Source: Sphingobacterium sp. UBA6711 (GTDB taxonomy: Bacteria > Bacteroidota > Bacteroidia > Sphingobacteriales > Sphingobacteriaceae). Taken from it: DNA of 14,689 bases. Both the position numbers and the translations under genes were made by a program. The DNA is taken from positions 13,260 to 27,948 of the forward strand of contig DKIT01000085.1 of the NCBI GenBank assembly GCA_002454415.1. Direction: 5' to 3'. This document shows positions 1-6,083 of this stretch, piece after piece. The stretch's first letter is position 1. Every line of letters begins with the position of its first letter. Below the pieces are notes generated by a model. It did no database searches. It had not been told where the DNA came from and worked only from the letters and a program-made list of their open reading frames with translations.

Positions 1-31
1 TCACATAATCAAAATAGCTGTTTAAAGTCAT
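1..31 (-). CDS. mnhF: Mnh/Mrp antiporter subunit F, N-terminal fragment (cut by window edge)
   Basis: On the minus strand an ATG at 31-29 overlaps the TGA stop of mnhE (ATGA junction) and opens a frame reading MTLNSYFDYV before the window ends. Ten codons are too few to identify a family from sequence. The call rests on position: in Mrp/Mnh operons subunit F follows subunit E, and the 4-nt overlap is the same coupling seen between mnhC and mnhD here. A hydrophobic protein of about 90 residues followed by mnhG would be expected outside the window. The remainder was not seen. Confidence 0.6.
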   Translation of the reverse strand, partial: MTLNSYFDYV

Positions 32-504
32 CTTAAGAGTTCTAAAAGTCTTCGTTCAACATTGTTTTTGAGCGTGGTGACAAATTGTTCTTTACTTTTC
101 ATGTACATGACATGGATAAAAAGCGTTTTTTTGTCTTCGCTGACATCCAAAATAAGTGTGCCTGGTGTCAGGGAAATAAAAGTTGACAGCAGGTTAATTT
201 CTAGGTCTGTTTTGGCATCCATGGGGTACTTTACAATCGCCGGTTTAATAAAAAACTTAGGCGTGATCACATCGTATGCTACCTGTACATTGGCCACGAT
301 CATTTCCCACAGAAAGAAAAGAATAAAACTCAATGTTTTGGGCACGCGGTAAAAATAGCGCTGATCCGCTTCGTTCCTGTTCATGACCCAAAGAATACCA
401 AAGCCCAGCATAAATCCGAACAGAAAATTGGTATAGTACATGGATCCTGTCAATGCGACCCAGATAAAGGATAGCATAAGGTTCATCAAAAACTGTTTTA
501 TCAT
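28..504 (-). CDS. mnhE: Na+/H+ antiporter subunit E (Mnh/Mrp complex)
   Basis: A small membrane subunit of the Mrp/Mnh cation/proton antiporter, 158 residues, the usual size for MnhE (about 155-170). Two hydrophobic segments fill residues 1-40, and a third lies near 58-75. The soluble C-terminal part carries the family motif ISLTPGTLILDVSED at about 111-125, followed by the LFIHVM strand. The ATG lies 1 nt after the mnhD stop and has a Shine-Dalgarno-like GGAGGG ten bases upstream, inside the last codons of mnhD. Its TGA overlaps the mnhF start, so translation is probably coupled. Its own catalytic role is unknown; in characterised complexes all subunits are needed for assembly or activity. 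Identity is secure from motif and context. Confidence 0.95.
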   Translation of the reverse strand: MIKQFLMNLMLSFIWVALTGSMYYTNFLFGFMLGFGILWVMNRNEADQRYFYRVPKTLSFILFFLWEMIVANVQVAYDVITPKFFIKPAIVKYPMDAKTDLEINLLSTFISLTPGTLILDVSEDKKTLFIHVMYMKSKEQFVTTLKNNVERRLLELLR

Positions 505-505
505 A

Positions 506-2014
506 TCAATTCTGCCCTCCTAATACAGCATTTATATAAGGTGATGTATCCAATAATTGTGTCGCGATCTGATCGGCGACATGAATGATGGCTTCCGCAT
601 TAAATCCGATATACAAGGAGGCCGACGCCAAAATGATCACCGGTAGTATAAGCATCGTTCTTTTGTACCCGATCATCCCTGCAAATTTGTCTTCAATGTT
701 AGCTTCTGCCGGAGCATCCTTCCAAAATACCTGCGCCCACATTTTAGCAATCACAAATAGGGTAATAAAACTACCGACGATAAGCGCTCCTGCGAAAGCA
801 TATTTTTCCAATTGAAAAGCATCTTTAAACAAGTAAATCTTAGGCCAGAATCCAGAGAGCGGAGGAATCCCCACCAGTGAAAAGAGCACGATTGCGAAAA
901 GTAACGAGATCTTGGGATATTGTGCGTACAAGCCTCCAAGTCTACCCATGTCCATGGTTCCACGAAGCTGTCGTACAACGCCGGCTATGAGGAACAGGTT
1001 CGTTTTGACCATGATATCATGGATGAGGTAAAAGACAGCGCCCAGCAACGCCCATTTGCTGTATAAGCCTAAACCCCCAATCATAAAGCCGATATGACAA
1101 ACGATCAGATAGGAGAATAAGCGACGAATATTCGTTTTTATCAAGGCTCCAAAGGCTCCAGTCAGAATAGTTAATATAGCGAGACTAAGCAACAGCTCTT
1201 TGGTGAAATGATTGGGAATAAATAATAAGGAGAAAACCCTAAATAGCGCATAAATACCCACTTTAGTCAATAGTCCTCCAAAGGTAGCCGCAACAGCCGA
1301 GGGTGGCGTATGGTAGGAGGAGGGTAACCAAAAGTAGAGTGGAAATACGGCCGATTTGATACCGAAACCGATCAGAAAAAAGGTAGCGGTAATCTCTACC
1401 AAGGCTTGATTCTGTATCCTTGGAATGCGTAATGCCAGGTCCGCCATATTCAGTGAACCGGAGATGCCGTATAGAATACCGATTCCCGTTAAGAAAAATG
1501 TTGAAGCGAGGATATTCATCGCCATATATTTTACAGCACCTTCCAGTTGAGATTTTCTACCGCCCAAAGTCATCAGGACGAAAGAGGAAATAATAATCAC
1601 TTCAAACCAAACATATAGATTGAAGATATCCCCGGTTAGAAAAGCGCCGTTTAAACCCATCATCAAAAAGTGGAAGATTGGGAAATAACCGTATAGAATT
1701 CGTTGGCGTCCCACGCCAACACAGGAAAAGATGGAAACAGCAAGACCAGCGATCGAAGTCAGTAATACCAGCGTGCTGCTAAAAAGATCAGCGACAAAAA
1801 CGATCCCGAAAGGTGCTTTCCAATTGGCTGCATTCATGGTTAAAATACCACCATCATAAACCTTGAAAAAGAGTTTGAACGCAAGGACGAGCACCAATAA
1901 GCTACCTCCAACGCTTAAAAAACGTTGTGCGGTAGATTTTCGCCATAACATCAGTTGGACGATTGCAATAAAAAGGTGCACGATAACCGTGGCAATAATT
2001 TGGTTGTCTATCAT
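506..2014 (-). CDS. mnhD: Na+/H+ antiporter subunit D (Mnh/Mrp complex; NuoN/NuoM-like)
   Basis: A large antiporter-like membrane subunit related to the NuoL/M/N subunits of complex I; 502 residues, normal for MnhD/MrpD. Hydrophobic segments run through the whole chain. The proton-antiporter core is visible: Glu138 in LYVWFEVI, Lys220 in GFGIKSAVFPLYFWLP (about 217-232), Lys251 in LLTKVGIYALFR, and His332/Lys337 in IHDIMVKTNLFL. These match the conserved Glu/Lys proton-path positions of the family. The ATG overlaps the mnhC stop (ATGA), and a GGAGG sits ten bases upstream. MnhA and MnhD are the two candidate proton/cation translocating subunits of the complex. The cation cannot be told from sequence; Na+ is the usual default. 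Confidence 0.96.
   Translation of the reverse strand: MIDNQIIATVIVHLFIAIVQLMLWRKSTAQRFLSVGGSLLVLVLAFKLFFKVYDGGILTMNAANWKAPFGIVFVADLFSSTLVLLTSIAGLAVSIFSCVGVGRQRILYGYFPIFHFLMMGLNGAFLTGDIFNLYVWFEVIIISSFVLMTLGGRKSQLEGAVKYMAMNILASTFFLTGIGILYGISGSLNMADLALRIPRIQNQALVEITATFFLIGFGIKSAVFPLYFWLPSSYHTPPSAVAATFGGLLTKVGIYALFRVFSLLFIPNHFTKELLLSLAILTILTGAFGALIKTNIRRLFSYLIVCHIGFMIGGLGLYSKWALLGAVFYLIHDIMVKTNLFLIAGVVRQLRGTMDMGRLGGLYAQYPKISLLFAIVLFSLVGIPPLSGFWPKIYLFKDAFQLEKYAFAGALIVGSFITLFVIAKMWAQVFWKDAPAEANIEDKFAGMIGYKRTMLILPVIILASASLYIGFNAEAIIHVADQIATQLLDTSPYINAVLGGQN
515..520 (-). promoter_or_regulatory. Shine-Dalgarno-like site for mnhE
   Basis: GGAGGG on the minus strand, ten bases before the mnhE ATG, encoded by the Gly-Gly codons near the end of mnhD. 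Strong Shine-Dalgarno matches are uncommon in Bacteroidota, and none is evident for the plus-strand genes here. The site supports the chosen mnhE start. Confidence 0.6.
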
Positions 2015-2367
2015 ATATCTTCTTCCTCCGGTGTATTCAAATCATCCAAATCATCCGTACCCAGCAATGCATAGACACGCTTGAGCAATACAATGGCAAA
2101 GGAGGTGAGTCCAAAACTGATCACGATGGCTGTTAAAATAAGTGCTTGCGGAATCGGATCCGCATAGATATCCGTAAATACTTTTAGATCTGGTCCGATA
2201 ATTGGCGGTTTACCTTTGACGATATTTCCCAATAAAAAGATCAGTATATTGGTTCCGTTGCCCAAGAGCATAATACCCAACAATAATTTCACCATGCTTC
2301 GACGCAAGATGAGGTATATCCCGGCGGCATATAAAATGCCTATTAATAAGACAAGAATTAGTTCCAT
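2011..2367 (-). CDS. mnhC: Na+/H+ antiporter subunit C (Mnh/Mrp complex; NuoK-like)
   Basis: A NuoK-related membrane subunit of 118 residues, the usual size for MnhC. Three hydrophobic segments are visible at about 3-21, 28-48 and 73-95. The family signatures are LLGNGTNILIFLLG near 35-48 and DPIPQALILTAIVISFG near 70-86. The C-terminal tail is acidic (TPEEEDI), and its GAG-GAA-GAA codons form a purine-rich stretch just before the mnhD start. The start codon shares one base with the mnhB stop (TAATG), and the stop overlaps the mnhD start (ATGA), so the gene sits in a tightly coupled translational chain. Confidence 0.95.
   Translation of the reverse strand: MELILVLLIGILYAAGIYLILRRSMVKLLLGIMLLGNGTNILIFLLGNIVKGKPPIIGPDLKVFTDIYADPIPQALILTAIVISFGLTSFAIVLLKRVYALLGTDDLDDLNTPEEEDI
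2025..2029 (-). promoter_or_regulatory. Shine-Dalgarno-like site for mnhD
   Basis: GGAGG on the minus strand, ten bases upstream of the mnhD ATG, continued by AAGAAG. It is encoded by the Glu-rich tail of mnhC. The spacing is identical to that of the GGAGGG before mnhE. Confidence 0.6.
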
Positions 2368-2786
2368 TATTCTTCTTCTGTATTTAAAGCAATTGTAAAT
2401 AAAATGGTCAGTACAACGCCGATGACGACAAAATATACACCAAGGTCAAAGAATAGGGCCGTACCGATCATCCCGATGACTGGGATCTTTTCTTCCAACC
2501 AAAGCCCCGTCATGACAGGGTACCCAAAAAAAGTTGGCAAAAACATACTGATAGCAGCAATACCCAAACCTATAGGAATAAGCGATAAGGGCTTGTATTG
2601 AATCAATTTCATGGTATTTTGTGGCCCGAAGGCGAAGCTATGCAAGACAAAGGCAATAGAGGCAACCAGACCTCCAACGAAGCCACCGCCAGGGTAATAA
2701 TGTCCCCTTAGCAATAAGAATACTGAAAAGAGTAGAAGTATCGGCAATAAATATCGCGTGGCCGTCTGTAATATCGTGCTATTCAT
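2367..2786 (-). CDS. mnhB: Na+/H+ antiporter subunit B (Mnh/Mrp complex)
   Basis: The MnhB/MrpB membrane subunit, 139 residues, normal length. The diagnostic motif RGHYYPGGGFVGGLVAS is at about 27-43, after the first hydrophobic segment (about 10-26). Further hydrophobic stretches lie near 42-53, 68-85 and 108-131. The separate mnhB gene, with mnhA not fused to it, gives the seven-gene (group 1) mrpABCDEFG order. It begins 35 nt after mnhA, the only real gap in the visible operon, and its TAA shares a base with the mnhC ATG. The tail NTEEE supplies a purine-rich stretch before mnhC. The short hydrophobic protein has no independent known activity. Confidence 0.95.
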   Translation of the reverse strand: MNSTILQTATRYLLPILLLFSVFLLLRGHYYPGGGFVGGLVASIAFVLHSFAFGPQNTMKLIQYKPLSLIPIGLGIAAISMFLPTFFGYPVMTGLWLEEKIPVIGMIGTALFFDLGVYFVVIGVVLTILFTIALNTEEE

Positions 2787-2792
2787 TTATTC

Positions 2793-2814
2793 TAGTATTT
2801 AGATTTTAGTATTT
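2793..2814. repeat. Short direct repeat in the mnhA/mnhB gap
   Basis: TAGTATTT occurs twice at a 14-base period (2793-2800 and 2807-2814), filling most of the 35-nt gap between mnhA and mnhB. The composition is very AT-rich, so chance or simple replication slippage may explain it. No hairpin or terminator is seen here. Confidence 0.4.
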
Positions 2815-2821
2815 TATCATA

Positions 2822-5131
2822 CTACTCTTTATCCGAGGATTTCAAACGTAATTTTAATAAGCTATATACACCCAAAGCAGCGATGCTCAGAACAACAATT
2901 TCAAACATCGTATCAAAACCTCTAAAGTCCACAAGCAATACATTGACGACATTTTTTCCTTTGGCCAGTACATAAGCATAGTCCCCATAAAAGTCACTGA
3001 TATTGGTTGTTGTTGGCTCATGAAGCACACGCAGTGCGACCATAGATAGCAAGATGCCAAAAATGATGGCGACTACAGCGTCACGAATGATCGTGCGCCG
3101 GTTTGCCAAATTCAAGAAGGACGGCAATTTGAAAAGTACCAATACAAAGAGAACGACAGTCAGGGTATCAATGGTAAATTGAGTCATTGCCAAATCCGGG
3201 GCGCTATAAAACACGAAGATAAGGCAGATTGCATAACCTACAACACTGGTGGCGACTACCGCGGTTAAACGCGATGAGGTACGGATGGTCAATATAATGG
3301 CACCAATTAAAATACATACGGTTGTGATCTCATAGAAACTTACGGGGGAGAGCGTATCCCATTTGATATGAAGCGGTCCTCCAAGATATAGCTGATAACC
3401 AATCAATAATTCGGCAAACAAAATGATCTTTAAGAGATAAGACCGTAGGTAGCCGTTGTGCATCTTATTGGTGAAAAAGGCTGAAAACAAAACAATTTCC
3501 TGGGCACAGACCCTGATGATATTTTCTGGAGAAATCTTATTAAAGGCTGTTATCCAGGCCAGCTTTTTGTCACTAGGCTTGTTTGCCAGATATAAAAGTA
3601 TACCCAATGCGATGGTAATTGCGCTCAGCAAAAGTACCAGGTTGAATCCGTGCCATATTTTAAGGTGGAAAGTTTCGGAACGGGCAAGCATGCTCACAGC
3701 AGCAGGGCCGGAAATCCATTCGCCGATAAGTCCAGGGATAAGGCCAAAAACAACACCAAGAACGGCAAGGAGCAAAGGCGGTATCCACATCGATTTATAT
3801 GGTAAGTGGATGTGGTTAAATTGTTCGGGCAATTTTCCCATGAAAGGTTTAATACCGGCCATAAATCCAGCTGACACGAGCAGGATATTTGTTGCTACAG
3901 CCGCAATTGTCAAATAAAGGAACAAGTGAGGTGTAGCATGTAAAGTTGCTTCATAGATGAGGTCTTTTCCGATGAATCCAAAAGTCAGCGGAACACCGGC
4001 ACTGGAGAGGGCCGCTAGAAAACCTGCGATTGCTACAGGTATCAGTACTTTGCCGAGACCGCGTAGCACAGTCAGATCCCTGGTGCCAGTCTCGTGGTCT
4101 ATGATCCCTGTAATCAAGAATAAGGCAGCTTTGTATAAGGCATGCACAAGTATAAAAACGCTTGCGGCAATTAGGGCATCCTTGGTCCCCAGGCCCAATA
4201 AGAAAACCAAAATCCCAAGGGCAGCTATTGTAGAATAAGCAAGAACTCCCTTCAGGTCGGTTCTGAAAAGTGAATGAAGGGCGGCATATAACATAGTGAT
4301 ACCACCAATAATTACGAGTGAATATGTCCAAATTGAGTTACCACCGAGAATTGGTGAAAAGCGGGCCAAAAGATATATCCCTGCTTTTACCACGGTCGCC
4401 GAGTGGAGGTAAGCTGATACCGGCGTTGGAGCTTTCATGGCACCCGGAAGCCAAAAATGAAAAGGAAACTGAGCCGATTTCGTAATGGCGCCAAGAGCGA
4501 CCAACCCGAATATGAGAGGGAAAAGTGGGTGCTCCTGAATAATGGAAACCTTGGTTACAAGTGCGGAAATATGATAGGTACCTGCGATATTACCCAGCAA
4601 AATAAAGCCCGCAAGTAAAAAAAAGCCACCCAAACCTGTAATGGATAGGGCAGTTAATGCACTTTTTCGCGAATCAGCATTGTCATTGTTAAATCCAATC
4701 AGGAAAAATGAGCTAATGGATGTCAATTCCCAAAAGATAAACAGCAATAACATATTGTCTGAAAGGACAAGTCCCAACATGGCGGACATGAAAAGACAGA
4801 GATAACCAAAAAATCGATCGATGTATCGATGTCCTTTCAGGTAGGCGTTGGCATAAAAGAATATGCAGGCACCGACTCCTGTGATCAGCAAGGTGAAAAG
4901 CAGGGAGAGTCCGTCCAGTTTAAAATCCAGATTGATCCCCAATGTAGGAACCCAGGAGGTTGATTGTACGAAATAGGAACCCTGCCCAATAGGTACTATA
5001 TATTGAACAAAATATAAAAATAGAAGTACCGGTAAGAATGCGAGAATAAAACCCCATCTGGTTTTTAGGAATCTACCAAATGGAACAATAAGGCTCGATG
5101 TTATTAATCCTGATAGAACAGTAAATAGCAT
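2822..5131 (-). CDS. mnhA: Na+/H+ antiporter subunit A (Mnh/Mrp complex; NuoL-like with C-terminal MbhD/MbhE-like part)
   Basis: The largest antiporter subunit, 769 residues, within the usual range for MrpA. Residues 60-450 form the NuoL-like antiporter core: the strand NLDFKLDGLSLLF near 67-79, Glu135 in FIFWELTSISSFFLIGF, Lys218 in ITKSAQFPFHFWLP, His243/Lys249 in YLHSATVVKAGIYLLAR, and His330/Lys334 in LVHALYKAALFLITG. The C-terminal part contains a DUF4040/MbhD-like segment (about 600-670, SAPDLAMTQFTIDTLT) and an MbhE-like segment (about 680-765, NVVNVLLVDFRGFDTMFE). This C-terminal extension distinguishes MrpA from MrpD. It is the first gene of the operon; the ATG at 5131 faces a 378-base intergenic region before the divergent sigma gene's ATG. 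It acts in the cytoplasmic membrane in Na+ and pH homeostasis. Confidence 0.96.
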   Translation of the reverse strand: MLFTVLSGLITSSLIVPFGRFLKTRWGFILAFLPVLLFLYFVQYIVPIGQGSYFVQSTSWVPTLGINLDFKLDGLSLLFTLLITGVGACIFFYANAYLKGHRYIDRFFGYLCLFMSAMLGLVLSDNMLLLFIFWELTSISSFFLIGFNNDNADSRKSALTALSITGLGGFFLLAGFILLGNIAGTYHISALVTKVSIIQEHPLFPLIFGLVALGAITKSAQFPFHFWLPGAMKAPTPVSAYLHSATVVKAGIYLLARFSPILGGNSIWTYSLVIIGGITMLYAALHSLFRTDLKGVLAYSTIAALGILVFLLGLGTKDALIAASVFILVHALYKAALFLITGIIDHETGTRDLTVLRGLGKVLIPVAIAGFLAALSSAGVPLTFGFIGKDLIYEATLHATPHLFLYLTIAAVATNILLVSAGFMAGIKPFMGKLPEQFNHIHLPYKSMWIPPLLLAVLGVVFGLIPGLIGEWISGPAAVSMLARSETFHLKIWHGFNLVLLLSAITIALGILLYLANKPSDKKLAWITAFNKISPENIIRVCAQEIVLFSAFFTNKMHNGYLRSYLLKIILFAELLIGYQLYLGGPLHIKWDTLSPVSFYEITTVCILIGAIILTIRTSSRLTAVVATSVVGYAICLIFVFYSAPDLAMTQFTIDTLTVVLFVLVLFKLPSFLNLANRRTIIRDAVVAIIFGILLSMVALRVLHEPTTTNISDFYGDYAYVLAKGKNVVNVLLVDFRGFDTMFEIVVLSIAALGVYSLLKLRLKSSDKE

Positions 5132-5352
5132 TTAGTCTTTGTTTTAATTTTTAAAGATCTTCAAAATTTCACTTCTGTTGATGTTAATCTGGCTATGAAG
5201 TTTTTTTTGAAAGTCTACAATATAGTAAAAAAAACGGAAAATTGGCGGATTTTTGATTGTTTTCATTCATATTGATAATGAATTGACCCTTTTATTCTGA
5301 ATATAATAAAAATTCTTCTTTGGGAAAGGTGGTTAAATTAGCATGGTTTGGA

Positions 5353-5360
5353 CAAATTTA
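5353..5360 (-). promoter_or_regulatory. mnhA: Possible -7 element for the mnh operon
   Basis: On the minus strand the sequence reads TAAATTTG, a full match to the Bacteroidota -7 consensus TAnnTTTG. No TTTG (-33 element) is present at the expected distance upstream, and the implied 5' leader of mnhA would be over 200 nt. It is the only full consensus match found on this strand in the intergenic region. The evidence is weak. Confidence 0.3.
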
Positions 5361-5411
5361 GGTGACTATATAAGAGTAATATGAATAATTTATGTAATAA
5401 ACATGTTAATT

Positions 5412-5444
5412 TTTGTTAAATAAAAATTAAATATTCTATCTTTA
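5412..5444 (+). promoter_or_regulatory. Candidate Bacteroidota housekeeping promoter for the sigma-factor gene
   Basis: TTTG at 5412-5415, then 21 bases, then TATCTTTA at 5437-5444. This fits the TTTG-N19-21-TAnnTTTG pattern known for Bacteroidota sigma-A promoters, with one mismatch in the last base of the -7 box. Transcription would start around 5450, giving a leader of about 60 nt that contains the palindrome at 5468-5479. Confidence 0.55.
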
Positions 5445-5467
5445 CATTAGGCTAGTGTATCAACCAA

Positions 5468-5479
5468 CAACAATTGTTG
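5468..5479. repeat. Perfect 12-bp palindrome CAACAATTGTTG
   Basis: A perfect dyad lying between the candidate promoter and the sigma ATG, overlapping the upstream TTG codon at 5474. It could be an operator for a dimeric regulator, or chance. It is too tight to form an RNA hairpin with a normal loop, which favours a DNA-binding reading if it is functional. Confidence 0.4.
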
Positions 5480-5509
5480 CTAATCAATTTTGTTATACCC
5501 GTTAGAGTT

Positions 5510-6031
5510 ATGGGACCTGAAGAGAAGTTATTTAGATTATATTATAAAAGCTTATGTCACTTTGCATGGAAATTTGTGGGAGAATCTTCTGTTGCGGAAG
5601 ATTTGGTGCAAGAAGCATTTATTACATTCTTTAGAGAGCGAAAACGTATGGATGAATCTGAGAGTTTCGTTCGAAACTATCTATATACAGCGGTCCGCTT
5701 TTCTTGTTTAAAGCATATAAGGCATGAAAAGGTTAAAGAGAAATATTGGTCCCGGGTTGAATTTAATGAAGAAGATGATCATTCGGTAGAACTTTCAGTA
5801 ATTCATACAGAAGTGATCAATGAGGTTTATCGGATCATCGCTGAAATGCCTTCCGCTTGCCAACAGATCTTTAAGATGGGCTATTTGGAAGGTTTGTCCA
5901 ATCTAGAAATTACCGAAAGACTTCAGATTAGTGTAAACACGGTAAAAACCCAAAAGCAACGCGGTATGAAGATTCTTTTAAATAAGTTACATCCCGAGTT
6001 TTTACCCCTTATTATTTTTTTGTTAAAATAA
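5510..6031 (+). CDS. FecI-like ECF RNA polymerase sigma factor (Bacteroidetes expansion family)
   Basis: A 173-residue extracytoplasmic-function sigma factor expected to direct RNA polymerase to the import genes downstream. Sigma region 2 spans about residues 6-70 (LFRLYYKSLCHFAWKF, then AEDLVQEAFITFFRER at about 29-44). Region 4 spans about 100-158, with a helix-turn-helix in LSNLEITERLQISVNTVKTQ. The hydrophobic C-terminus FLPLIIFLLK is common in this family. The ATG at 5510 is chosen over the in-frame TTG at 5474 because MGPEEKLFRLYY matches the usual family N-terminus, and the 12 extra residues are hydrophobic and overlap a palindrome. The anti-sigma gene follows after 52 nt; such pairs are co-expressed and control an adjacent TonB-dependent transporter. 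Confidence 0.93.
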   Translation: MGPEEKLFRLYYKSLCHFAWKFVGESSVAEDLVQEAFITFFRERKRMDESESFVRNYLYTAVRFSCLKHIRHEKVKEKYWSRVEFNEEDDHSVELSVIHTEVINEVYRIIAEMPSACQQIFKMGYLEGLSNLEITERLQISVNTVKTQKQRGMKILLNKLHPEFLPLIIFLLK

Positions 6032-6041
6032 TTTTAATTTC

Positions 6042-6057
6042 TTGTCACCCTTGACAA
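6042..6057 (+). promoter_or_regulatory. Inverted repeat 1 in the sigma/anti-sigma gap (TTGTCA/TGACAA)
   Basis: TTGTCA and TGACAA form a perfect 6-bp stem around the 4-base loop CCCT. It lies 10 bases after the sigma stop and has no U-tract after it, so it is not a typical intrinsic terminator. The included TGTCACCC resembles, from general recollection only, a motif often found between FecI-type sigma and FecR-type genes in Bacteroidota. It might be the -35-like box of an autoregulated ECF promoter for the anti-sigma gene. The function is inferred. Confidence 0.45.
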
Positions 6058-6083
6058 ATCTATAGGGTTTATAAGCTATAGAT
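6058..6083 (+). repeat. Inverted repeat 2 abutting the anti-sigma start (ATCTATAG/CTATAGAT)
   Basis: Perfect 8-bp arms at 6058-6065 and 6076-6083 flank a 10-base spacer. The left arm begins directly after inverted repeat 1, and the right arm ends at the base before the fecR ATG. As RNA it would place a hairpin in the ribosome-binding region of the anti-sigma gene; as DNA it could be an operator. CTATAG is itself palindromic, so the site also reads as two direct repeats 16 bases apart. Confidence 0.55.

Larger units (their letters stand above)
5132..5509. other. Divergent intergenic region between mnhA and the sigma-factor gene
   Basis: An AT-rich region of 378 bases with no credible gene. 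It should hold the promoters of the mnh operon (minus) and the sigma gene (plus). Visible elements are A/T runs near 5200-5240, a 6-bp inverted repeat TTCATT/AATGAA (5262-5267 and 5277-5282), a TAAATTTG on the minus strand at 5353-5360, a TTTG/TATCTTTA pair on the plus strand (5412-5444), and the 12-bp palindrome at 5468-5479. An in-frame TTG at 5474 could extend the sigma ORF into this region, but that start is not favoured. Confidence 0.7.

Noticed and set aside
3456..3917. 153-codon plus-strand ORF opposite mnhA
   Set aside because: It is antisense to conserved mnhA coding sequence, has no domain or signal, and its composition is what reversed membrane-protein codons give.
3951..4331. 126-codon minus-strand ORF inside mnhA in another frame
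   Set aside because: It overlaps the conserved antiporter core of mnhA and its translation is rich in Cys, Arg, Ser and Trp with no recognisable pattern.
5262..5282. TTCATT/AATGAA inverted repeat in the divergent intergenic region
   Set aside because: Six-base AT-rich arms with a 9-base spacer are common by chance here, and the repeat does not line up with either candidate promoter.
5474..5509. TTG start giving a sigma factor 12 residues longer
   Set aside because: The extra residues are hydrophobic and unlike the family N-terminus, the TTG lies inside a palindrome, and the ATG at 5510 starts the usual LFxxYYxxL region.
6042..6057. Intrinsic terminator after the sigma gene
   Set aside because: The stem is only 6 bp and no T-run follows; the T-rich DNA lies before the stem.
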